A DNA stretch of 64,000 bases from an uncultured Christensenellaceae bacterium (GCA_910587685.1 CAJUMY010000001.1:124001-188000); one strand, 5' to 3'. Positions 9,223 through 19,955 are shown, counted from the first letter of the stretch. The notes: generated by a model from the sequence alone, not told the origin. Translations and numbers: made by a program.

Positions 9223-9243
9223 AAAAAAAGCGGCAATAGCCGC
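9223..9243 (-). terminator. Probable terminator after the flavoprotein gene
   Basis: A 5-bp GC-only stem (GCGGC/GCCGC, loop TATT on the minus strand) is followed by seven T residues. It lies 240 bp downstream of the gene ending at 9485 and would insulate spoIIGA. The rest of 9145-9484 shows no convincing gene. Confidence 0.5.
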
Positions 9244-9484
9244 CGATAAAATAAGTATGACCGTATTTCGATTCCTATCTTAATAAATCTAAAATAAAAG
9301 CAAATCGGGATAAAATACCGCTGGTTTATTCGAATTTTACAACAAACTTCAGCTAACGGCTCCTGTCTACCCTCGTTAAGATATTTGAAAGCGGTATGAT
9401 TTAGTAGTAACAGACTTGACACGTCGTAACGTTTATTAAGTTTGATAGTAGTATAATCAAATAAATTTGATCGTCGGCAACGCC

Positions 9485-10513
9485 CTACCTCATATTCTTG
9501 AACCTTTCGGACATATAAGAAAGCAGTTTCCACTGACGCGACATATATTCTCTTAGCTCCTTTGTAGACGACTCGTACTCTTTTATTACTTTTTCACTTT
9601 CGCCAAAATATTTCGACACAGCCGCCCCCGCTAAATATCCGCTCTCCATCGCGGCGGATATTCCCTCTCCCATAGGATTTAGAAACCCCGCCGTCTCGCC
9701 TGCAAACAATACTCTCCCTACGCCGTGCTCTATTTTGCAGCCTTCCTTTATACGCGGCATTATCCACGTATCCTTTTTGAGCTCCTCCTCTATTATCAAT
9801 CCGTGACGGCTTGTCATATAATTTATAAAATTCTTATAATACGTAGGAATTCTGTTGCGGTCAAGAGCCGCAACTCCCAGCACGAGCATACCGTCTTTCA
9901 CGTTAAACCAAGCGTCGTACTCGGAAAGTTCGGGCTGAAGATAAGCGTAGAAATAGCGATGGTCAAGCTCTATGCTTCCCTTTACGTACGTCTGAAACGT
10001 CGTAACGAAATCTTTATCTCGACCTATAAGACTTCTCTTGAAAAGCCCCGTTACGCCTTCGGCGTCTATAACGTACTTCGCTTCTTCGACGAAGGTTTCC
10101 TCTCCTCTTTTTAGCGCGACTAAAACGCCGTCCTCGCACGTTTCAGAAGACACGGCGCTGACTCCGTCAAAAAGTTCTGCGCCGCTATCGACGGCTTTAT
10201 TTACGAGCCAATTATCAAACGAACTTCTCCATACGTTAACGCCCTCCTGCTCGAATCTATACTCTTCCCCCGCGTCGTTTGTGAATATCATACCTCTGTT
10301 ATCTTTTGGCGAGCACGTGACGAAATCGGGCGTCTTTTCTCCGAAGTACCTTTCAACTTTGGTCATAGACTTTTTAATGAGTACGCCTGAGCACGATTTG
10401 TATCTCGGCAGTTTGAACCTTTCTACGATCAAAACGCGGTATCCCATATCGGCAAGAGTCTTTGCCGCGGCGCTTCCCGCCGGCCCCGATCCTATCACTA
10501 TAACGTCGTACAT
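9485..10513 (-). CDS. FAD-dependent oxidoreductase, geranylgeranyl-reductase family
   Basis: A 342-residue flavoprotein. The N-terminal dinucleotide motif GSGPAG (8-13) is followed by VERFKLPRYKSCSG (about 30-43), a Cys-containing segment typical of geranylgeranyl reductase/digeranylgeranylglycerophospholipid reductase-like enzymes. A second FAD motif, FAGETAGFLNPMGEGIS, lies near residue 282. The family reduces isoprenoid chains or related substrates with FAD and an electron donor. The bacterial substrate is usually unknown. It is a single gene between a terminator and a 329-bp gap. Annotation as a generic NAD(P)/FAD-dependent oxidoreductase is the safe call. Confidence 0.85.
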   Translation of the reverse strand: MYDVIVIGSGPAGSAAAKTLADMGYRVLIVERFKLPRYKSCSGVLIKKSMTKVERYFGEKTPDFVTCSPKDNRGMIFTNDAGEEYRFEQEGVNVWRSSFDNWLVNKAVDSGAELFDGVSAVSSETCEDGVLVALKRGEETFVEEAKYVIDAEGVTGLFKRSLIGRDKDFVTTFQTYVKGSIELDHRYFYAYLQPELSEYDAWFNVKDGMLVLGVAALDRNRIPTYYKNFINYMTSRHGLIIEEELKKDTWIMPRIKEGCKIEHGVGRVLFAGETAGFLNPMGEGISAAMESGYLAGAAVSKYFGESEKVIKEYESSTKELREYMSRQWKLLSYMSERFKNMR

Positions 10514-10842
10514 TACTATCTTCTTCCCTTTATATAAATTATCGAATAAATATATCCGTCGCAGTTAATATCGGACAAAACGCAAAGCGTTTTTTAACAC
10601 GCAACGTTTTGCCGTATTCGAAAGATCCGTCGTCTTGAATATCGACGAATTAACTACGCGATACTTTACGTTAAGTATATCATAGCTAAAGACTCGCTTG
10701 CAAGCTCCGAAGCAACGTTGTGACCGCTTAAAAAATCAACGAGTTCTGACAAAATTTACACCTAGTTTCAAAGAATAAAGAAATGCCGTTTGGGCGATAC
10801 TATAATTGCGATCGCATAAAGACTTAAGGAGGAACAAAACTC
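10514..10842. other. Intergenic stretch between divergent genes, no gene seen
   Basis: It holds a small AAAACGC/GCGTTTT hairpin at about 10577-10593 and a TATAAT-like box at about 10800, upstream of the zinc-ribbon gene, without a convincing -35. Nothing else is recognised. Confidence 0.4.
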
Positions 10843-10992
10843 ATGGCAGAAATGAGATACAGAACCGGAGAGAAGCCGGGTAAGGGTTGCTACAGTTGCA
10901 CCAACTGCGGTACTGACGTGTGTTTGGGTAGAGAGGATAAAATGCCTCCGTGCCCTAAGTGTACCAACACTTCTTTCACGAAGGTTGACTAA
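10843..10992 (+). CDS. Small zinc-ribbon (rubredoxin-like) protein
   Basis: A 49-residue protein with an exact AAGGAGG ribosome site at 10826-10832. It has two Cys knuckles, CTNCG (Cys19/Cys22) and CPKC (Cys37/Cys40), with Cys16 and Cys27 in addition, within YRTGEKPGKGCYSC at the N-terminus. This layout matches the short zinc-ribbon-containing proteins common in Clostridia, whose function is unknown; metal binding (Zn or Fe) is the only supported property. A terminator follows 56 bp downstream, so it is a single-gene unit. Confidence 0.85.
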   Translation: MAEMRYRTGEKPGKGCYSCTNCGTDVCLGREDKMPPCPKCTNTSFTKVD

Positions 10993-11047
10993 CTTACAAA
11001 TCGGCTTATAGCCTAATGTGACGCTGCGGTTGATTCCGCGCAAAACG

Positions 11048-11085
11048 AGAACGCTCTGAGAATAACTTTCTCAAAGCGTTCTTTA
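11048..11085 (+). terminator. Rho-independent terminator after the zinc-ribbon gene
   Basis: A near-perfect stem (AGAACGCT...AGCGTTCT, extended by GAGAA/TTCTC) is followed by a short T stretch. Confidence 0.65.
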
Positions 11086-11499
11086 CGTTAATAAAAAAAG
11101 ACGCGGCGTTTTGATCTAATTAGATACGATACTGCATTCCCTATTTTTTGCCGCTCTTATATATTTCGCGAGTCTGCGCCGCTATTGATTTTACATCTGA
11201 AATTTTTTTGATTTTTCTTTGATATTAAATAAGAGATAAAACATATATTAATAAAGTTACAGCTTTCGTCAGCCGTCGAAGAATACCTATAACAGCCTTT
11301 ACGCGATACGACAAACGTCATAGTCGCAATACATACCGAAAGAAAAAACTGCCGATACTCAATCATTATTTCGATAATATTTTTTAATATAGTATATTTT
11401 TATCGATTAACGGCGATACAGGATTTGAACTCAATATATAGCAACGTACCGTTTTATTAAAGAAAAATCAACTTTTTACAAAAACTTTACCAATACCGC
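11086..11499. other. AT-rich intergenic stretch upstream of groESL
   Basis: About 410 bp without a ribosome-site-supported reading frame or clear RNA structure. Two short minus-strand open frames here lack start signals. Confidence 0.35.
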
Positions 11500-11527
11500 T
11501 TGATTTTTTGTTAATTAATGGTATAAT
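11500..11527 (+). promoter_or_regulatory. Sigma-A promoter of groESL
   Basis: TTGATT (11500-11505), a 16-bp spacer and a perfect TATAAT (11522-11527) place the transcript start at about 11534, immediately before the CIRCE operator. Confidence 0.85.
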
Positions 11528-11535
11528 AATTCATG

Positions 11536-11562
11536 TTAGCAATCTTAAAGGTTGACTGCTAA
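11536..11562 (+). promoter_or_regulatory. CIRCE operator (HrcA-binding) of groESL
   Basis: TTAGCAATC-N9-GACTGCTAA, against the consensus TTAGCACTC-N9-GAGTGCTAA. One position per arm deviates and those two bases no longer pair. It covers the start of the transcript and ends 27 bp before the groES ATG. HrcA is encoded at 53871-54923. Confidence 0.9.
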
Positions 11563-11589
11563 AATGTAAATCAATATGGAGGTATCACT

Positions 11590-11877
11590 ATGAATATTAA
11601 ACCATTATTCGATAAAATCGTAATCGAAAGCCTCGAAGCTTTGGATAAAACGCCTTCCGGCATAGTCCTCACTTCGTCCGCTCAGGAAAAGCCTCAACAG
11701 GCAAAAGTAATCGCTGTCGGCCCCGGCGGCATCATTGACGGCAAAGAAATAGTTATGCAAGTCAAAGTCGGCGATATAGTTCTCTTCAATAAGTACGCAG
11801 GCAATGACTTTAAGCTCGACGGCAAAGAGGTAACTATCTTGCGTCAGAGCGACATACTCGCTATAGTTGAGAAGTAA
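11590..11877 (+). CDS. groES: Co-chaperonin GroES
   Basis: A 95-residue protein of the usual length. MNIKPLFDKIVIE at the start and the mobile-loop segment KTPSGIVLTSSAQEKPQ (about 19-35) are typical of GroES, as are VIAVGPGG and VKVGDIVLFNKYAG. It forms the heptameric lid of GroEL. GGAGG lies upstream of the ATG. It is followed by groEL after 21 bp and controlled by the CIRCE operator. Confidence 0.97.
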   Translation: MNIKPLFDKIVIESLEALDKTPSGIVLTSSAQEKPQQAKVIAVGPGGIIDGKEIVMQVKVGDIVLFNKYAGNDFKLDGKEVTILRQSDILAIVEK

Positions 11878-11880
11878 TAG

Positions 11881-13527
<1,647 letters not shown>

Positions 13528-13576
13528 TAATTTTGCATTACGCAATACTTTCACAAAAATCGCGAATCAAAAAATC

Positions 13577-13610
13577 AAGGACTTCGATAATCGAAGTCCT
13601 TATTTTTATT
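13577..13610 (+). terminator. Rho-independent terminator of groESL
   Basis: An 11-bp perfect stem (AAGGACTTCGA with its complement, loop TAA) is followed by a T-rich tail. Confidence 0.9.
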
Positions 13611-13718
13611 AAGTATTAAAGATAATTATTATTGATATTCAAAACTAGACGTTATTGAAATTACAACGCGATAAATTTACGCGTTTTCGCTTCTATCATT
13701 GAAATCTACGCGGATATT

Positions 13719-14549
13719 CTATTCCTCGATATAGTATTTCCTCGCGAGCATATCGAGCTTTCTCGACGCGGCTATCTTGTCCAAAATACCTTTTACCACT
13801 ATATCCAGTTCGCTTCCCTTAGAGTAGTCGGCTTTTAGCATAAAGTCCACCCTGCCCGCGTCGAGCATCTCTTTCGCTTGACTTGGCGCGTCCTGATATA
13901 CTGCTATCGAATGACCGCCTTCAGACTTAGTGAGCTTCATACACGGCACGTCTGTAAGTCCGTCTCCTATATATATCATATTCGAAAACGGAATACGTCT
14001 ATCCTCGTCTTTGCAAGCCTTATTGATATTTTTATCGTCTCGTATATCCAATACGCCTTTATTTATCCTGAATAGAAACTGAGTTTTCGACGTATAATTG
14101 ACGGCAAGCGCAGGCCAATACGGAACGCCTTTTTCATTATAACAAAATTCGCAGGCATATATTTCTTTGAAATGTCGGGCGATAGACGTTCCTTCTATTA
14201 TCTTTTTTAGTCCTGAAGATATGATATAGTGTTCGACATCTATTCCGAGCTTTTCGCCGTACCTGTCGATCCTGTCGAACCAAGTAGTTACGCCGTTAAA
14301 AAACTTGATTTTTGCCCCTTGTTTTAACAGCGTATCTTTTGTAAATAAACATTTACCTTGAGACTCGCTCAGCATAACGTACATATACGCCAAGATATTG
14401 TCCATCTTTTCACTGTCGGCAAGCGAATTACAACGCTTCCAAAACTCCTCGCTTGTAAGCGATATATCAGATATGTATGCGTATTCTTGCATATCCTTTT
14501 CAGACAGCGTCTTGTCGAAGTCGTACATTATCGCCGCTTTAATCGACAT
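13719..14549 (-). CDS. HAD-superfamily phosphatase (phosphoserine-phosphatase-like)
   Basis: A 276-residue protein. Motif I is DFDKTL (10-15: Asp10 nucleophile, Asp12 acid/base), motif II ISSG at 110-113, the Lys of motif III at about 155 (TSKTQ) and motif IV GDGLTD at 195-200, the complete HAD active site. The cap region between residues 20 and 95 is long and helical, as in PSP-type C1-cap enzymes. The substrate is unknown. It overlaps the DUF1653 gene by 11 bp and is the last gene of a three-gene operon. Confidence 0.85.
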   Translation of the reverse strand: MSIKAAIMYDFDKTLSEKDMQEYAYISDISLTSEEFWKRCNSLADSEKMDNILAYMYVMLSESQGKCLFTKDTLLKQGAKIKFFNGVTTWFDRIDRYGEKLGIDVEHYIISSGLKKIIEGTSIARHFKEIYACEFCYNEKGVPYWPALAVNYTSKTQFLFRINKGVLDIRDDKNINKACKDEDRRIPFSNMIYIGDGLTDVPCMKLTKSEGGHSIAVYQDAPSQAKEMLDAGRVDFMLKADYSKGSELDIVVKGILDKIAASRKLDMLARKYYIEE

Positions 14550-14760
14550 CTTTTTCTTCCTCCAACGTAAAGCGTTTCACCTTCATCCCGTCTCGTTCAA
14601 CGATCTCCTCCCACATAGAAAGAGGTCTCACCCATATTCCCATGTCTCCGTAAAGAGCTCTGTATACCACGGTGTCTTCAAGCGTCTCCGAGTTTTTGGC
14701 AATATAGAGTAGCTCGTACCTATTCCCCTTGAAATGTCTGTATATCCCTTTTTTTATCAT
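14539..14760 (-). CDS. DUF1653 family protein
   Basis: A 73-residue protein with the family core IKKGIYRHFKGNRYELLYIA and VVYRALYGDMGIWVRPLSMW. An earlier in-frame ATG at 14802 exists, but AAGGAG lies eight bases upstream of the ATG at 14760 and that start gives the usual family length, so 14760 is preferred. The domain is widespread in Firmicutes and Proteobacteria and its function is unknown. It sits between a GH2-like gene (13 bp upstream) and the HAD phosphatase gene, which it overlaps. Confidence 0.85.
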   Translation of the reverse strand: MIKKGIYRHFKGNRYELLYIAKNSETLEDTVVYRALYGDMGIWVRPLSMWEEIVERDGMKVKRFTLEEEKDVD

Positions 14761-14773
14761 AGTAGACACTCCT

Positions 14774-16108
14774 TCACCTTCCGCTTTTACGAATATTTTC
14801 ATATTCGATGAAAGGTATGCCGTACTCTCCGCTTATATCCTTTGCATGCCCCGATATATCCTTTAACGCGCCAACTTTTACCGTTACAATCTCTTGCTCG
14901 CCGTCGCTATTCGTTTTCACCAACGACGAAGATCTATTGTCTTTGATACCGTTTTTAGGGCTCTCATACATTACCGCCGACGGATGATTGCCGTTGCACC
15001 TTAACGTATTGTATAGCTTCTTCCTATTGCGTTTTGAAAAAGCCCCCCTTATCGTACCCCCGACAACTGACGGCACTATTACGAAAACTCCTATCTTATC
15101 GCATATTTCCATAAAGTTTTCCGAATGTACCCTTTTGCTTGGACGCACTGCATTAAACCCCATTTCTTTGGCTCTTATTATATCGGATTCTATATTGTCA
15201 TACTCTTTCGCGCGCTCTTCTACTACGTCGTTCTCGATGATTTCAACGTTTTCGCCGTTAACGTAAAGCCCGTTGTCGCATACTTCGACCGTCCTCAATC
15301 CGACACTCATCGTCAGCGTATCGACAAGCTCGTCATTAGAGTATACCGCAATTTGAAGAGAATAAAGATACGGTCTCTCAACGCTCCATAGCTCGGGATC
15401 TATTACCTGTATACGGTTATCGTAACGCTTAAGACAGTTCTCCTTGATCGTGTCCTGCTTTGTGCAAAGCTCTGTTATCGGTATGCCGTCCGCGTCAAAA
15501 AGCGAAGTCTTGACAATTATCCTTCTCATCTTAAAATAAGTATTCCTTACCGCAACGTTGACTCTTAAATATGCAACGTTATCCTGCACCTTTTCAGTGA
15601 ACGCAAAAACGCCGCCTTCAAGCCTGCCGCATCCGATACTATTTGGGATATATATTTTGTTTACAATACGCATATTGACGCAGCGTATGATATTGCAGGT
15701 CTTGCCTTTTAGATCGCTTTTACCGTAATGCTCCGTAGGCGTTTTATCTTTTTCTCTACGCGCATCCGTCTTTATAACGATCGCGTTTTTAACGCCTATC
15801 TTTACAAGTCCGGTAATGTCTATACTAAAAGGGAAAAATCCTCCCCCGTGAATTTTCGTCAGTATTCCGTTGATATATATTTTAGCTCTGTTCTCAATGC
15901 CTTCGAAATCCAAAAAAATCTTTTTTGATTCGATATCTTCAAAAGAAAGCTTGAAAATTTTGCGGTAATAACAAGCGCCTTGCTTCTCGATCGGACAATG
16001 CGGCAACGTAACATTTTCGCCGCTTATATCGAACCGCCGCAAAGCGATTCCTTTCATATCAGCGCCGTAATACTGCCAATCGTCGTTAAAACCGATTATC
16101 TTACGCAT
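14774..16108 (-). CDS. GH2-like protein lacking the catalytic acid/base, probable pseudoenzyme
   Basis: A 444-residue protein with the glycoside hydrolase family 2 layout: an N-terminal jelly-roll sugar-binding domain (GACYYRKIFKL, then INGILTKIHGGGFFPFSIDI), an Ig-like domain (about 165-275, ending ELWSVERPYLYSLQI) and a shortened TIM barrel (RAKEMGFNAVRPS near 325). The acid/base site, normally NHPSVIMWSLGNE, reads NHPSAVMYESPKN at 374-386, so the Asn-Glu pair is Lys385-Asn386. A late segment GIPFIEYEN resembles the nucleophile strand. Active relatives are usually 600 residues or more. The frame is intact with no internal stop, so it looks selected rather than decayed. It heads the operon with DUF1653 and the HAD phosphatase. 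Confidence 0.75.
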   Translation of the reverse strand: MRKIIGFNDDWQYYGADMKGIALRRFDISGENVTLPHCPIEKQGACYYRKIFKLSFEDIESKKIFLDFEGIENRAKIYINGILTKIHGGGFFPFSIDITGLVKIGVKNAIVIKTDARREKDKTPTEHYGKSDLKGKTCNIIRCVNMRIVNKIYIPNSIGCGRLEGGVFAFTEKVQDNVAYLRVNVAVRNTYFKMRRIIVKTSLFDADGIPITELCTKQDTIKENCLKRYDNRIQVIDPELWSVERPYLYSLQIAVYSNDELVDTLTMSVGLRTVEVCDNGLYVNGENVEIIENDVVEERAKEYDNIESDIIRAKEMGFNAVRPSKRVHSENFMEICDKIGVFVIVPSVVGGTIRGAFSKRNRKKLYNTLRCNGNHPSAVMYESPKNGIKDNRSSSLVKTNSDGEQEIVTVKVGALKDISGHAKDISGEYGIPFIEYENIRKSGR

Positions 16109-16347
16109 AACTTCTCCTAACGTGCTTTCTATTATATATTAATTTTATCACATGGACGCTCAATTTACAATTGTCAATACGCCGTTATACCGAAATATTA
16201 AGTAAAATCTATGTAATATACGCATATAAAAGCATACTATTGTCTGCAACGATAACTTCTTTATCCGCACTAATTATAAGCCGCTTGCATAAATTGTTAA
16301 TCGGTGCTATACTTAGCAATGAAATAAAAACGCTCGAGGTATATACA

Positions 16348-16818
16348 ATGTTCAAAAATACTGATAACGATCTGACTACGCTGACTCGCGGCGCATTTCT
16401 TGTCGCAGGAGAAGGCGAAAACGCTAACGTAATGACGATAGGCTGGGGCTTCTTCGGCTATATGTGGAGAAAAAAGGTTTTTATAGCTCCGATACGTTCT
16501 TCTAGATTTACTCACGATATTCTCGACAAATACGGATATTTTACGGTATCGTTCCCCAAAGAAAACGATATGAAAAAAGAACTGGGATTTGCCGGCTCAA
16601 AAAGCGGAAGAGACGTCGATAAATTCGACGAGCTTTCATTAGAAAAAATACCCGCTCCGAACTCAAATACTTACTTCGTGGGCGGTTGTGAAGACTATAT
16701 CGAATGTAAAATAGTAGCAAAAACCGACCTGACTCACGATATGCTCGACGGCGTATGCGATGCGTTCTACAAGGACAACGATATGCATACCCTTTACTTC
16801 GGCGAAATAATCGACTGA
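16348..16818 (+). CDS. Flavin reductase-like (flavoredoxin-type) FMN-binding protein
   Basis: A 156-residue flavin reductase-like protein: TRGAFLVAGEGENANVMTIGWGFFG near the N-terminus and the loop IRSSRFTHDIL followed by FTVSFP are typical of this split-barrel family. The frame is open upstream to 16171, but ATG 16348 has a GAGG site and begins at the family's usual N-terminus. Family members bind FMN and pass electrons or reduce free flavin; the partner is unknown. It is divergent from the GH2 operon and closed by a strong terminator. Confidence 0.85.
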   Translation: MFKNTDNDLTTLTRGAFLVAGEGENANVMTIGWGFFGYMWRKKVFIAPIRSSRFTHDILDKYGYFTVSFPKENDMKKELGFAGSKSGRDVDKFDELSLEKIPAPNSNTYFVGGCEDYIECKIVAKTDLTHDMLDGVCDAFYKDNDMHTLYFGEIID

Positions 16819-16837
16819 CTTTAATAATAAATAAAAG

Positions 16838-16884
16838 TGAAAACGGTTATGCGAACACCTTACGCATAACCGTTTTCATTTTTG
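16838..16884 (+). terminator. Rho-independent terminator of the flavin reductase gene
   Basis: A 16-bp perfect stem (16838-16853 with 16863-16878, core AAACGGTTATGCG) is followed by T residues. Confidence 0.9.
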
Positions 16885-16927
16885 CATACCGTTACCGAAA
16901 CTACTGTAATACGGCCAACTTCTCTCA

Positions 16928-17338
16928 TCATTTTACCGAGGTCTTTTTCTCTTCAAAGTACCTTTTGCGGAGCTTGGAATACTTGCTTGCCAGATTGAAT
17001 ATGTAGGCTACTTTACCGTCTTCGTCAAGATTGTCATAGTACTCGTGTTCAACGAGTCTTGCGAGCGGATTGTAAACGATCTCTTCCGAATCCATTATCT
17101 CAACGACCTTCTTATAAAGTCTCTCCTCACGTTCGACTCTCTCGGTCTTCACATAAAAATCGCGTAAAACTCTATCCTTATAATAGCTTATTACTTCGCT
17201 TTTGTCCACACCGTTTTTTGAGGCGATATCCATGTCCTTTTTGCGAGACTCGATAATGTCAGACCAATAGCCCTGCTTCATTCTCTTCTTAGCATTCTTT
17301 GCTAAATCCTGTAATGACTCTGTTTTGTTGCTTTGCAT
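16928..17338 (-). CDS. Charged helical protein, unknown
   Basis: A 136-residue, Lys- and Glu-rich protein without Cys, signal or membrane segment, predicted by composition to be largely helical (for example residues 60-85 and 115-132). AAAGGAG precedes the ATG and a good promoter lies at 17369-17397, so expression is likely. I do not recognise the family. It is a single gene convergent with the flavin reductase gene; the intervening terminator works mainly for the other strand. Confidence 0.6.
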   Translation of the reverse strand: MQSNKTESLQDLAKNAKKRMKQGYWSDIIESRKKDMDIASKNGVDKSEVISYYKDRVLRDFYVKTERVEREERLYKKVVEIMDSEEIVYNPLARLVEHEYYDNLDEDGKVAYIFNLASKYSKLRKRYFEEKKTSVK

Positions 17339-17368
17339 AAAAATATACTCTCCTTTGACGCCTTGTTA

Positions 17369-17397
17369 ATTATATTACATAGCAAGATAAAAAGCAA
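17369..17397 (-). promoter_or_regulatory. Sigma-A promoter of the 136-residue protein
   Basis: TTGCTT, a 17-bp spacer and a perfect TATAAT on the minus strand, starting transcription about 24 bp before the ATG. The AT-rich stretch 17398-17654 holds no recognisable gene. Confidence 0.75.
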
Positions 17398-17654
17398 GTA
17401 TTTTGTAAAATAATTTTGACGAATTTTAATATTTTTTACAATATTTTGTCGAATTATGGCGAATTTTTTCTTTATTAAAGAAGTTTGTAGCGAATTATTG
17501 TTTTTATTGTCTTAATTATAACTATTATTTTCTAATAGTATTTTTTTCATTATCTCACTATAGTAAATATAATTCATAAAATATTATCCGCAAAAAGAAT
17601 CTGCGTTTATTCCATAATAGTGTTGACAATCACCAAATAAATTATTTATGTCTT

Positions 17655-17692
17655 ATAAAAAAATAGCGGAACTTAAATCAATAAGTTCCGCT
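17655..17692 (-). terminator. Terminator of the first BspA-like gene (repeat copy 1)
   Basis: An 11-bp stem (AGCGGAACTTA with its complement) is followed on the minus strand by a run of T. The same hairpin recurs at 19897-19933 and 22141-22178. Confidence 0.85.
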
Positions 17693-17714
17693 TCGTTATG
17701 TTGTTTACTTTTTA

Positions 17715-19805
17715 TTATTGAGCTTCAACTAGCTTTGCTATCAGCTCGTCAGCATTTGCATACTTCGAAAAGGCTTGCTTGTACGCGTCTATACTCCCTT
17801 TAGGCACGATTATTTCCTTACCGTCCATTCTGAGCGTCTCAGCATCCGACATCTTTGGCGGTACCGCACTTTTATATATAAAGCCTCCGCCCACCTCTAC
17901 GTTAAATATAGGTTGTTCTGTAACGTGTTCAGGAATCACTATATGTCCTTTCTCCATTATCGGTTTATCATATTTGTATTCTTTGATACTAGAATTGATG
18001 GTTAACGTAGATCCTTCAAACTGTCCTCTGTCTATGATCCAATCATATACTTCATCGCATATTCCGCTAATATCTATTTCCGGTATAACTTTTTTTGTTG
18101 TACTAGTCTCATCAAAACTCATAAGAAATTTATCTTCAGTACGTATTAAATATCCTTTTTCAATGATATATTTTGAACTTTTACTTTTTACTCCCTCCAT
18201 CGACAAAAACGCTCTGCCATCTATATTAATAATTCCCTCAGGTATAACTAATAATTTATAACCAACGCCATAAAACGATTTTGTTTCAAGATATTTTAAA
18301 CTTTGAGGAAACTCAACATATTGCAAACAAACATCCGCCAAAAAAGCAGCTTCTCCTATTCTCTCCAATGAATCATTAGCAAAAACAAATTCTTCTAACT
18401 CCATACAAAAAGCAAAAGTACGCTCTAATATAACTTTAATTCTTGAATTATCAACAACTCTTTTTAGTTTTTCACAATTATAATATGCACGTTCTCCAAG
18501 AAATTCTAAACTTTCAGGTAAAACTATTTCTCCAGTAAGTTCAAAACAGTTTTTAAAAGCCTCATAACCTATGTATTTCGTTGTTTTAGGTATTTTTAAC
18601 TCAGTTATTCCCGAACCTATAAACGCCCTATCTCCTATAATTTCCAAGCTGTCGGGTAAAATCATATTACTTGTACAAACTGACAATCCATACAATTTAA
18701 CTTCTATAAGAGTATCAGGTAATATAACCTCATTGCATTTCATGTTTAGGTATTGACATTTTTCTATTGTTTTCAAATCTTTTTCAATTATAAGTTTCTC
18801 AATTTTAGGCAATTTATCTTTTTCACAATAATAATTATCTTGGGTAAGTACGTTATCTTTATCTAGTTCTCTTGCTGGATCGCTGAAATAAATATTCTTG
18901 CTCGGCATAAAATTAGTTACTTCCGTAAGATTGATAAAGCTATCGCTTTTAACGAGTATTCTTTCTTCATTAGTCGTCAAAACAAAATTCTCTATTAATC
19001 CCTGTTCTACAAGAAAATTTTTCTGTATCTCGTAAGCATAGTTTACTACTACCGTCTTAATATTTGACGGCAATGTTTTCTCTAGTTTTGAATTCCCTCT
19101 TAAGTACACGGTATCTATGACTGTATCAGTTATATTATCAACAGCCTTTATAGAACTTGAATTCTCTCCTAGAATATCTACTCTTGTCATTCCATTACTA
19201 GCAAAATAATTTACATCAATATTTCCTTCAACATTATCAATGTTAAAGATTATAGTAGTTAAATCTAAACCTTTACTTATCTCAGGTGTAGATGTTAAAT
19301 ATACTACTGTTTCATTTTCTACCGTTAGATATGTTATCTTCTCAAGAGTGCTTGGAAGATACATCTCTTTTACTGTTTCACTTAACACGAGATTCTCTAT
19401 TTCTTTAACTTCTTTTCCTTTAATTTTTGATGGGATATAAAGTACGCTGTCCTTGCTCTTTTCTACTCCTATAACGCTACCGTTCTCGTCAAATAAAAAG
19501 TCTGTAGTTATCTCAAGATTACACTCAGTAGTCTTGTACCCTTCCTTAGATACAATAACGGTATATCTGCCAACCTCTATGGGAGCCTGCTCTGAATCAT
19601 AGTCAAGTTCCTCAGAAACGTATCTATACGTAAAGTCTCCATTAATATCATTAGTCGCTATTACTGCATGATCCCGTCCATTGTATTTAACAGTATAGTC
19701 ATTAAGTACAATTTCTTCATCATAATCGCAACCTACTAAAATCACTGCAAATATGGATATAATACATATTACTAATATCAGTACAATTAACTTTTTTCTT
19801 TTCAT
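17715..19805 (-). CDS. BspA-like leucine-rich-repeat surface lipoprotein (paralogue A)
   Basis: A 696-residue lipoprotein. Basic MKRKK, a hydrophobic stretch and the lipobox LVGC (Cys26) point to lipid anchoring on the outer membrane face. Residues 30-105 form an Ig-like or MBG-type domain (YTVKYNGRDH, GRYTVIVSKEGYK). A divergent region follows, then LRR_5/BspA-type repeats at about 330-560 (EIIGDRAF, KYIGYEAF, EFLGERAYYNCEKL). The C-terminus ends with VPKGSIDAYKQAFSKYA, typical of BspA repeats. BspA-like proteins bind host or bacterial surface molecules. It has its own promoter and terminator. It resembles paralogue B in the N-terminal half but paralogue C in the repeats. Confidence 0.85.
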   Translation of the reverse strand: MKRKKLIVLILVICIISIFAVILVGCDYDEEIVLNDYTVKYNGRDHAVIATNDINGDFTYRYVSEELDYDSEQAPIEVGRYTVIVSKEGYKTTECNLEITTDFLFDENGSVIGVEKSKDSVLYIPSKIKGKEVKEIENLVLSETVKEMYLPSTLEKITYLTVENETVVYLTSTPEISKGLDLTTIIFNIDNVEGNIDVNYFASNGMTRVDILGENSSSIKAVDNITDTVIDTVYLRGNSKLEKTLPSNIKTVVVNYAYEIQKNFLVEQGLIENFVLTTNEERILVKSDSFINLTEVTNFMPSKNIYFSDPARELDKDNVLTQDNYYCEKDKLPKIEKLIIEKDLKTIEKCQYLNMKCNEVILPDTLIEVKLYGLSVCTSNMILPDSLEIIGDRAFIGSGITELKIPKTTKYIGYEAFKNCFELTGEIVLPESLEFLGERAYYNCEKLKRVVDNSRIKVILERTFAFCMELEEFVFANDSLERIGEAAFLADVCLQYVEFPQSLKYLETKSFYGVGYKLLVIPEGIINIDGRAFLSMEGVKSKSSKYIIEKGYLIRTEDKFLMSFDETSTTKKVIPEIDISGICDEVYDWIIDRGQFEGSTLTINSSIKEYKYDKPIMEKGHIVIPEHVTEQPIFNVEVGGGFIYKSAVPPKMSDAETLRMDGKEIIVPKGSIDAYKQAFSKYANADELIAKLVEAQ

Positions 19806-19858
19806 TTATCTTTCCTCGCAAAACCTTTTTTCTTTTGATTTACATTTAACCCAATTTT

Positions 19859-19887
19859 ATTGTATCATACATTTTAGCCAATAGCAA
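19859..19887 (-). promoter_or_regulatory. Promoter of BspA-like paralogue A (repeat copy)
   Basis: TTGCTA, 17 bp, TACAAT on the minus strand, within a block also present upstream of paralogue B. Confidence 0.65.
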
Positions 19888-19896
19888 TACTTAGTC

Positions 19897-19933
19897 TTAA
19901 AAAATTAGCGGAACTTAATCAATAAGTTCCGCT
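19897..19933 (-). terminator. Terminator of BspA-like paralogue B (repeat copy 2)
   Basis: An 11-bp stem (19907-19917 with 19923-19933) with a T run on the minus strand, nearly identical to the hairpin at 17655-17692. Confidence 0.85.
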
Positions 19934-19955
19934 TCGTTATGTTATTTACTTATTA

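Noticed and set aside
9210..9533. 107-codon minus-strand frame between the flavoprotein gene and spoIIGA
   Set aside because: It starts inside the flavoprotein gene, has no ribosome site and runs across a probable terminator.
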